Origin: DUEN01 sp024277095
Lineage (GTDB): Bacteria > Chloroflexota > Anaerolineae > DUEN01
Assembly (NCBI GenBank): GCA_024277095.1
Contig: JAJRVX010000043.1
Span: 1 to 8,008 of the forward strand
Direction of reading: 5' to 3'
Length of the DNA stretch: 8,008 nt
Numbering within the stretch: position 1 is the first letter of the stretch; the number at the start of each line of letters is the position of its first letter. The position numbers were made by a program, and so were the translations under genes. This document shows, piece after piece, positions 1 through 5,253 of the stretch. The notes below the pieces were generated by a model. That model saw only the letters and a program-made list of their open reading frames with translations, was not told where the DNA came from and did no database searches.

Positions 1-19
1 CACCACCACCTATTCTCAG

Positions 20-57
20 GTCCCCCCTCCCAGCGAAGCGGATTGGGGAGGGGGGAC
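20..57. repeat. GC-rich inverted repeat (12-bp perfect stem)
   Basis: GTCCCCCCTCCC at 20-31 is exactly complementary to GGGAGGGGGGAC at 46-57, with a 14-nt loop. Neither side is followed by a run of T on the strand that would be transcribed, so it is not a classical intrinsic terminator. It could still end transcription from a gene lying left of the window, or be a structured element such as a REP-like repeat. The purine/pyrimidine strand bias of its arms is strong. Confidence 0.55.
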
Positions 58-184
58 GACAGGGGGGTGGGATACGTCTGGCCACGTCGTGTGCTGGGAG
101 GAAACCGAGAAGGCGTACACAGACACAACATCTTGCCGTGCCTCATGGGGCCAACTTTGCCTATACGGCTTCGCATCTTGGTGC

Positions 185-215
185 GGGTGGCGGGAGGCAG
201 CGCCTTTCGCCACTC
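185..215. repeat. Inverted repeat, 14-bp stem with triloop
   Basis: Positions 187-198 (GTGGCGGGAGGC) pair with 202-213 (GCCTTTCGCCAC) around an AGC triloop. Two of the pairs are G-U when read on the + strand. The helix extends outward by one G-U pair (186/214) and one G-C pair (185/215). No T-tract follows on either strand, so a terminator role is not supported. It lies about 110 bp upstream of the pheST -35 box; its function is unknown. Confidence 0.5.
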
Positions 216-326
216 AAAAGGCCAACCTTGAGGAGCGGGCCAATCCTCGTCCCTGCAGGTGTCACGTATGCCAATCAATACGGACGTTGGACTTTGAAAA
301 GGCCCTACGAGCGCCTCCGCCGATGG

Positions 327-355
327 TTGACAAAAGGCGACGTGTGGCGTATACT
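327..355 (+). promoter_or_regulatory. Sigma-70-type promoter of the pheST operon
   Basis: A perfect -35 hexamer TTGACA (327-332) is separated by exactly 17 bp from the -10 hexamer TATACT (350-355), which has one mismatch to consensus. Transcription would start near 361-363, about 30 nt before Stem I of the T-box leader. The strength and spacing of the boxes suggest a constitutively strong promoter, with control exerted downstream by the riboswitch. Confidence 0.85.
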
Positions 356-387
356 TTCTCCACCCATTGGAATAGGCTGAATCCCTG

Positions 388-705
388 AACAAAGGCGATG
401 ACGGAGAGGAGTAGGCGAGCGGAAGCTCCCAGGGAGGTCGGGTCCTGGACTGGAAGCCCGGCCGAGCGGAACCTCGCTGAAGTTCGCTCCCGAGCCGACG
501 GGTGAACATCGGCCCTTCAGGAAGGCGCAGGACCCTTCCCCAGGCCGATCAGTAGTCCGCTCCGGATGCCCACCGTTATCGGGGCCGCCGATCGCCCGAA
601 TCATGGGGCCGTCGGGTCGAGAGGTCGGCAGATGCCGGCAAGCAGGGTGGTACCGCGGAATGCGACCTGGTCGCACTTCGTCCCTGACGAGGTGCGACTG
701 TTTTG
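388..705 (+). promoter_or_regulatory. T-box riboswitch, phenylalanine-specific (pheST leader)
   Basis: This leader senses the charging state of tRNA-Phe. Stem I begins with GGC (394-396) pairing GCC (494-496) through a kink-turn (GATGA opposite CGA) into GGAG/CTCC (403-406 with 487-490). Above the specifier loop, GCGAG (415-419) pairs CTCGC (473-477), and GGTCGGG (436-442) pairs CCCGGCC (457-463). The specifier loop reads GAAG-UUC-G with the codon UUC (Phe) at 483-485, in the usual GAAN-codon-purine setting. A Stem II-type helix is formed by ATCGGCC/GGCCGAT (508-514 with 543-549) and GGAAGG/CCTTCC (520-525 with 534-539). CCGTTATC at 573-580 is the element often seen in Stem III. The T-box proper, AGGGTGGTACCGCGG, is at 644-658. 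Its UGGU bulge complements an ACCA tRNA end, as expected for the A discriminator of tRNA-Phe. AGGG (644-647) can pair CCCT (682-685) to form the antiterminator. The pheS gene immediately downstream agrees with the Phe specifier. Confidence 0.96.
670..704 (+). terminator. Regulated intrinsic terminator of the T-box leader
   Basis: Positions 670-682 (GTCGCACTTCGTC) pair with 686-698 (GACGAGGTGCGAC) in a 13-bp stem containing one G-U pair and closed by a 3-nt loop. The stem is followed by TGTTTTGTTT. The 5' arm and loop contain the CCCT that the antiterminator needs, so the two structures are mutually exclusive. Charged tRNA-Phe should favour this hairpin and stop transcription before pheS. Confidence 0.93.
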
Positions 706-733
706 TTTCCACCACAAACGGTGAGTCTTGCTC

Positions 734-739
734 GGAGGA
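734..739 (+). promoter_or_regulatory. Shine-Dalgarno site of pheS
   Basis: GGAGGA lies 6 nt before ATG 746. It decides the start: the in-frame TTG at 728 would place the ribosome site inside the coding region and has no Shine-Dalgarno of its own. The site lies about 30 nt after the leader terminator, so it is transcribed only in read-through RNA. Confidence 0.85.
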
Positions 740-745
740 CGGTTT

Positions 746-1771
746 ATGCTGGAACAACTGGAGGCGTTGCAAGAGGAAGCCCTCGCCGCGCTGGCTGCTG
801 CGGAGGATCAGAAATCGCTGGAGGAATGGCGTGTGCGCTACCTCGGTCGGCGCGGGGCGCTCACGGCGGTGATGCGCGGCCTCCGTCAGATCCCGCCAGA
901 GGAGCGCCCCAAGGTGGGGCAGGCGGCCAATCGGGTCAAGGAGACGTTGGAGGCCGCCTACGCACGGAGACAGGAGGAGATCAAGGCGGCCGAAATGGAG
1001 GCCCGACTGAAGGCCGATGCGGTCGATGTGACCCTCCCCGGCCGCCCCATCGCGCTGGGCCGGCTGCATCCCACCACCCAATCGCTGCGTCGGATCTACG
1101 AGATCTTCGCCGAGATGGGATTCCAGGTCTACGACGCCCGCGAGGTCGAGTACGACGAGTACAACTTCGGCTTGCTGAACATCCCTCCTCACCATCCGGC
1201 ACGGGACATGTGGGACACGTTCTGGATCAACGACCGCGTCCTGCTACGCACGCACACCAGTCCCGGGCAGATCCACGCCATGCGAGAGTTCCATCCCCAC
1301 CCCATTCGCGTGATCCTGCCGGGCAAATGCTATCGATACGAGCAGGTGACCGCTCGCTCCGAGTTCATGTTCTACCAGGTCGAGGGGCTGGCCATCGGCC
1401 ACAATATCACGATGGCAGACCTGAAGGGCACGATGGAGAACTTCGCCCGCCGCATGTACGGCGGCCAGCGCCGGATACGATTTCGCGGCTCCTACTTCCC
1501 GTTCACGGAGCCCAGCATAGAAGTGGACATTGACTGCATCCTGTGCGAGGGAAAGGGATGCCGGGTGTGCAAGCACACCGGCTGGCTGGAGATCGCCGGG
1601 GCGGGCATGGTCCATCCGGTCGTGCTCCGCAACGGCGGATACGATCCCGACGAATTCACCGGATACGCGTTCGGCATGGGCGTAGAGCGCCCGGCGATGC
1701 TCAAATATCGCGTCGACGATATCCGCTATTTCTACTCCAATGACCCGAGGTTCCTGGGACAACTGGGATAA
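746..1771 (+). CDS. pheS: Phenylalanyl-tRNA synthetase, alpha subunit
   Basis: This is the catalytic subunit of the cytoplasmic alpha2-beta2 class II synthetase that charges tRNA-Phe with phenylalanine using ATP. The 341-residue product has the usual family length. An N-terminal helical arm (about 1-90, rich in Glu/Ala/Arg) would form the tRNA-contacting coiled coil. Next come RLHPTTQSLRRI (106-117), the NIPPHHPARDMWDTF segment (145-159), motif 2 around VILPGKCYRYEQ (189-200), QVEGLAIG (211-218), SYFPFTEPSIEVD (249-261) and motif 3 YAFGMGVERPAML (307-319). The Ala of the YAFG segment, which lines the Phe pocket in well-studied homologues, is kept. A zinc-knuckle-like CxxC-x4-CxxC lies at C264, C267, C272 and C275, as in many bacterial PheS. 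One oddity: the usual THxxMFHQ-like segment before QVEG reads ARSEFMFYQ (203-211). It is the first gene of the T-box-controlled pheST operon, 80 bp before pheT. Confidence 0.96.
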   Translation: MLEQLEALQEEALAALAAAEDQKSLEEWRVRYLGRRGALTAVMRGLRQIPPEERPKVGQAANRVKETLEAAYARRQEEIKAAEMEARLKADAVDVTLPGRPIALGRLHPTTQSLRRIYEIFAEMGFQVYDAREVEYDEYNFGLLNIPPHHPARDMWDTFWINDRVLLRTHTSPGQIHAMREFHPHPIRVILPGKCYRYEQVTARSEFMFYQVEGLAIGHNITMADLKGTMENFARRMYGGQRRIRFRGSYFPFTEPSIEVDIDCILCEGKGCRVCKHTGWLEIAGAGMVHPVVLRNGGYDPDEFTGYAFGMGVERPAMLKYRVDDIRYFYSNDPRFLGQLG

Positions 1772-1851
1772 GGCGACGTACAACGACTGGATCGCCTGCA
1801 TACATCACCTCGGTGGTCTGACCGACCAAACCTGAATCAGGGGGTCTCTAT

Positions 1852-4356
1852 ATGAAAGCACCGCTTTCCTGGCTGAAGGATTTCGTCGATATCACCATGT
1901 CGGTGGAAGAGCTGGCAGAACGGCTCACGCTGGCCGGCCTGGAAGTCGACCATATCGAGCACATCGGCGCCGACTGGGATCGGGAGAAGATCGTCGTCGG
2001 CCAGATCATCCGTGTGGATCCGCACCCCAACGCCGACCGGCTGACCTTGGCCACGGTCGACTACGGCGCCGACGAGCCGCTGACCGTCGTCACCGGCGCC
2101 CCCAACGTGAAACAGTACGAGGGCAAGCCGCTTCCAGGCCCGCTCAAGGTCGCCTTCGCCATGGTCGGCGCCGAGCTCATTGACGGATACGCCGACGACG
2201 GGCGCAAGATGAAGCTGAAGCCGGCCAAGATCCGGGGCATACGCTCGGAGGGCATGGTCTGCTCCGAGAAGGAGCTGGGCCTGTCCGACGAGCACACGGG
2301 GATCCTCTACCTCCCGGCCGACGCCCCCGTCGGAATGCCCCTGGCCGACTATCTGGGCGACGTGGTCCTGGATTTCGACATCAAGGGCGGCTTCGCCTAC
2401 CTGTACAGCATCGTGGGAATCGCCCGGGAGATCGCGGCGCTCACCGATCAGAAAGCGCGCCTGGACGTGCTGACCATTCTCGATCGCCAGCCGGTGGAGA
2501 TCCGCCCGGACGCGCCCTGGCTGGACCTGGAGATCGCCGATCCCGATCTGTGCGCCCGCTACTCCGCCGCCATGATCCGCGGCGTCCAGATCGGCCCGTC
2601 GCCGGACTGGATGCAGCAGCGACTGCGCCGCGCCGGCATGCGTCCCATCAACAACATCGTGGACATCACGAACTACGTCATGTTGGAGCTGGGCCAGCCG
2701 CTGCACGCGTTCGACTACGCCAAGCTGCGCCCGCGCCCCGGCGAGGACCGCCCGGCCATCATCGTCCGGCGGGCTCGCCTCGGCGAGCGCATGACGACGC
2801 TGGACGGCGTGGAACGCGAGCTGGATCCGGAGATGCTCCTCATCACCGACGGCGGCGGCCCCGTCGCGATCGCCGGCGTCATGGGCGGGCTGGAATCTGA
2901 GGTTACGGAAGCCACCACCGAAATCCTGCTGGAGTCGGCCAACTTCGACTACATCAATAACCGGCGCACGGCGAAGGTGCTCAACCTGCCCAGCGAGGCT
3001 GCCACCCGCTTCGGCAAGCGGGTAGACCCGGAGCTCACGGTGAAAGCGCTGGCCCGGGCCTGTCAGCTTTTGGAGGAACTGGCGGGCGGCAAGGTGGAAC
3101 CGCTTTACGCCGATCTGTACCCCGGCCGCAAGGAGCCCACCATCATCGACCTGCGGCTACGGGATGTGCCTCGCATCCTTGGCGCGGACGTGTCCCCCGC
3201 GGAGGTCGAGCGTATCCTGCACTCACTGGAGTTCGACACGGCGCCGGCGGGCGAGGGGATCCTGCGGGTCACCGTCCCCAGCTACCGGCTGGACGTCACC
3301 CAGCCGGTCGATCTGATCGAGGAGATCGGGCGGATCTGGGGATATGACCGTCTGCCGTCCACCCTGATCCAGGACGAGCTTCCGCCCCAACGGGACAACC
3401 CTCAACTCCAACTGGAGGAGAGGGTGCGAGATCTCCTGGTCGGGGCAGGGCTGCAGGAGGTCATCACCTACTCGCTGATCAGCCCCTCCCTGGAGGGGAA
3501 GCTATACCCTGGACAACCGGTGGACGAGTCTTGCTACATCGGGCTGGCCAACCCCATGAGCAGCGAGCGCACCCACCTGCGCCGGACGCTGGCAGCTAAC
3601 CTGCTGACCACCATACGCTCCCACCTGCGCTACGTGGACCGCGTCGCGCTGTTCGAGATCGGGCGCGTCTACCTGAAACAGGAGGGACAGGACCTGCCCG
3701 ACGAGGAGCCGCGGCTGGGCATCGCCATGACAGGGCCGCGCGGCCTGGATGGCTGGCTGGATAAGGACCCGGAGCCGCTGGACTTCTTCGACCTTAAGGG
3801 GGTAGTGGAGCTCCTGCTCGATCGGCTGGATATCGGCCCGATCGAATATCGGCCCATCGAGCATCCAACCTACCAACCCGGGCGCTCCGCCGAGATCGTG
3901 CTGGTGGAGGAGGACTCCGGGGAAGCCGTTCGGCTGGGCACCCTGGGTGAGGTCCACCCGGTTGTGCGAGAGGCGTTCGATCTGCCCGCCCAGCGCGTGG
4001 GGCTGGCGGAGCTATCGCTGCGTCCCCTGATCGCCCGGTACGGGCGCATCCGCACGCTGCAATCCATCTCGCCCTTCCCGGCCGTGAAGGAGGATCTGGC
4101 GATCGTCGTCGATCAGGACATCCCCGCCATCCGGGTGGAGGAGATCATCCGGAAGGCCGGAGGACGACTCCTGCAGGCGGTCCGCCTGTTCGATGTCTAC
4201 CAGGGCGCCTCGATTCCGGAGGGGAAGAAATCCCTGGCCTACGCCCTGACCTATCAGGCTCCCGACCGCACCCTGACGGATGAGGAGGTGGCCTCCATCC
4301 GAGCGCGCATTATCCGACGCCTGGAACGGGAGCTGGGAGCCCAGCTTCGGGCATGA
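1852..4356 (+). CDS. pheT: Phenylalanyl-tRNA synthetase, beta subunit
   Basis: This is the beta subunit of PheRS, needed for assembly, tRNA-Phe binding and hydrolysis of mischarged Tyr-tRNA-Phe. The 834-residue length is normal. Visible domains in order are: B1 start MKAPLSWLKDFV; EMAP II-like tRNA-binding OB fold (about 40-160, with HPNADRL and RGIRSEGMVCSEKELGL); B3/B4 editing domain (about 215-395, with NNIVDITNYVMLELGQPLHAFD and AGVMGG); B5 (about 428-502, ending in EEIGRIWGYDRLP); a class II-like core (about 515-720, with ANPMSSERTHLRRTL and LFEIGRVY); and the C-terminal ferredoxin-like anticodon-binding domain (about 738-834, from SISPFPAVKEDLAIVV to the end). ATG 1852 follows AGGGGG (1839-1844). 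The segment at 174-183 reads DFDIKGGFAY where most bacterial PheT have a TPNRxDCL motif; the flanking GIAREIAAL is kept. It is likely co-transcribed with pheS, since no terminator or promoter is seen in the gap. It converges on the Sir2 gene. Confidence 0.96.
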   Translation: MKAPLSWLKDFVDITMSVEELAERLTLAGLEVDHIEHIGADWDREKIVVGQIIRVDPHPNADRLTLATVDYGADEPLTVVTGAPNVKQYEGKPLPGPLKVAFAMVGAELIDGYADDGRKMKLKPAKIRGIRSEGMVCSEKELGLSDEHTGILYLPADAPVGMPLADYLGDVVLDFDIKGGFAYLYSIVGIAREIAALTDQKARLDVLTILDRQPVEIRPDAPWLDLEIADPDLCARYSAAMIRGVQIGPSPDWMQQRLRRAGMRPINNIVDITNYVMLELGQPLHAFDYAKLRPRPGEDRPAIIVRRARLGERMTTLDGVERELDPEMLLITDGGGPVAIAGVMGGLESEVTEATTEILLESANFDYINNRRTAKVLNLPSEAATRFGKRVDPELTVKALARACQLLEELAGGKVEPLYADLYPGRKEPTIIDLRLRDVPRILGADVSPAEVERILHSLEFDTAPAGEGILRVTVPSYRLDVTQPVDLIEEIGRIWGYDRLPSTLIQDELPPQRDNPQLQLEERVRDLLVGAGLQEVITYSLISPSLEGKLYPGQPVDESCYIGLANPMSSERTHLRRTLAANLLTTIRSHLRYVDRVALFEIGRVYLKQEGQDLPDEEPRLGIAMTGPRGLDGWLDKDPEPLDFFDLKGVVELLLDRLDIGPIEYRPIEHPTYQPGRSAEIVLVEEDSGEAVRLGTLGEVHPVVREAFDLPAQRVGLAELSLRPLIARYGRIRTLQSISPFPAVKEDLAIVVDQDIPAIRVEEIIRKAGGRLLQAVRLFDVYQGASIPEGKKSLAYALTYQAPDRTLTDEEVASIRARIIRRLERELGAQLRA

Positions 4357-4383
4357 CGGGACGCAAGAGGTCCAGATAAACCG

Positions 4384-4419
4384 GGAGGCCAGGGCGGCCC
4401 TCGTCGCGCCCTGGCCTCC
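4384..4419. terminator. Hairpin between convergent operons (probable bidirectional terminator)
   Basis: GGAGGCCAGGGCG (4384-4396) is exactly complementary to CGCCCTGGCCTCC (4407-4419), giving a 13-bp stem with a 10-nt loop. It lies 27 bp after the pheT stop and 30 bp after the Sir2-gene stop on the other strand. The downstream T-tract is weak on both sides: GGTTTATC on the minus strand, and none worth the name on the plus strand. It is very stable and well placed, but not a textbook intrinsic terminator. Confidence 0.7.
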
Positions 4420-4449
4420 TGCCATTCAGATCGGCTGCGGCAGCCCCAC

Positions 4450-5232
4450 CTACGAACGGAGGTTGTCCGCGATCGCCGGCAGCACCTGTGCCACGTCTCC
4501 CTCGATCTTCAAAACAGCCCGATGATCCAGGGATGTTGGGCCCCGGTTCACGATCAGGAGCCTCCCCCCGTGATCCAACGTGAGTCGCGGCAGATCGGCT
4601 GCGGGGAAGACCTCCAGGGAACTCCCGGCGACCAGCATGAGATCCGCTCGAAGGGCGGCCTGTTCCGCACGGTGAAAGACATCCAGAGGCAGCATCTCGC
4701 CGAACAGGATCACGTCCGGCTTCACGACGCCGCCGCACTGGTCGCACATCGGCATCTGCCCGGCCAATACGACATCCCACAACGGCGCGGCATCCACGCG
4801 AGCACGACAGCGGAGACAGGTGGCCGTACGAAGCTGGCCATGGATCGCGAGCACGTCCCGCCCGCCCGCCGCCTCCTGTAAGCCATCGACGTTTTGCGTG
4901 ATGATCTCACGCAGATAGCCCAACGTCTGAAGGCGGGCCAGCGCCCTGTGCGCGGGGTTCGGCCGGGCATCGCGCAGGACCCGGGCCAAAGGCCGAATCC
5001 AATCATAGAAACGATCAGGGGAGGTGATAAACGCGTCGATCGAGGCAACCTCTGAGGGATCGTGATGCTCCCAAAGCCCGGAGCCGGGGGACCGAAAGTC
5101 GGGGACGCCGCTGGGCACGCTGATCCCGGCCCCGGTGAACGCGACGAAGTGTTGAGAACTACGGATGAGCTCGGCAGCACGCTGGATATCACGCTGCAGA
5201 GAGATATCCTCCGGGCTCAGATGCACAGCCAT
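4450..5232 (-). CDS. Sir2-family NAD-dependent protein deacylase (sirtuin)
   Basis: It removes acetyl (or other acyl) groups from protein lysines using NAD+, releasing nicotinamide and O-acyl-ADP-ribose in the cytoplasm. The 260-residue product carries the full signature: FTGAGIS (32-38) and PDFRS (44-48) for NAD binding, QNVDG (113-117), catalytic His131 in IHG, a structural zinc site C139-x2-C142 and C163-x2-C166, KPDVILFGE (171-179), GSSLEVFP (203-210), IVNRG (227-231) and GDV (245-247). The region after PDFRS (FYDWIRPLARVL) lacks the Tyr-xx-Arg pair of SIRT5/CobB-type desuccinylases. A deacetylase like Thermotoga Sir2 is therefore more likely than a desuccinylase. I chose ATG 5232; a TTG at 5244 is also in frame, and neither has a clear Shine-Dalgarno site. 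The start lies 21 nt after the kinase stop, so translation may be coupled to the kinase and the two are probably one operon. It stops 30 bp before the convergent hairpin. Confidence 0.93.
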   Translation of the reverse strand: MAVHLSPEDISLQRDIQRAAELIRSSQHFVAFTGAGISVPSGVPDFRSPGSGLWEHHDPSEVASIDAFITSPDRFYDWIRPLARVLRDARPNPAHRALARLQTLGYLREIITQNVDGLQEAAGGRDVLAIHGQLRTATCLRCRARVDAAPLWDVVLAGQMPMCDQCGGVVKPDVILFGEMLPLDVFHRAEQAALRADLMLVAGSSLEVFPAADLPRLTLDHGGRLLIVNRGPTSLDHRAVLKIEGDVAQVLPAIADNLRS

Positions 5233-5253
5233 GGTACCACGCAAATCGATCGC

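Larger units (their letters stand above)
1..326. other. Intergenic region without a recognisable gene
   Basis: No open frame here has a plausible start with a ribosome-binding site, a recognisable domain, or codon use like the flanking genes. The short frames present read as low-complexity Pro/Arg/Ser-rich peptides. I see no tRNA or rRNA signature. The contents I can support are two strong GC-rich inverted repeats (20-57 and 185-215), listed separately, followed by the pheST promoter. The stretch is probably the 3' flank of an unseen upstream gene plus the spacer to the pheST operon. Confidence 0.6.

Noticed and set aside
43..388. Overlapping short + strand frames ahead of pheS
   Set aside because: They have no Shine-Dalgarno and no recognisable product. 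The longest runs through the promoter and into the leader RNA.
728..745. TTG at 728 as the pheS start
   Set aside because: The GGAGGA at 734-739 is correctly spaced for ATG 746 and would fall inside the coding region if TTG 728 were used.
305..1195. 296-codon open frame on the minus strand across the T-box leader and pheS
   Set aside because: It runs antisense to the riboswitch and to a certain pheS frame. The product is low-complexity and Arg/Gly/Leu-rich with no domain, as expected of a GC-rich antisense shadow.
1772..1851. Possible promoter or terminator between pheS and pheT
   Set aside because: Only weak 5-bp inverted repeats are visible, with no T-tract and no -35/-10 pair. The gap is best read as an internal operon spacer.
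1837..2706. 289-codon open frame on the minus strand inside pheT
   Set aside because: It is antisense to the PheT OB fold and editing domain. Its composition (many His, Gln, Val, Asp) reflects codon mirroring, and no family features are seen.
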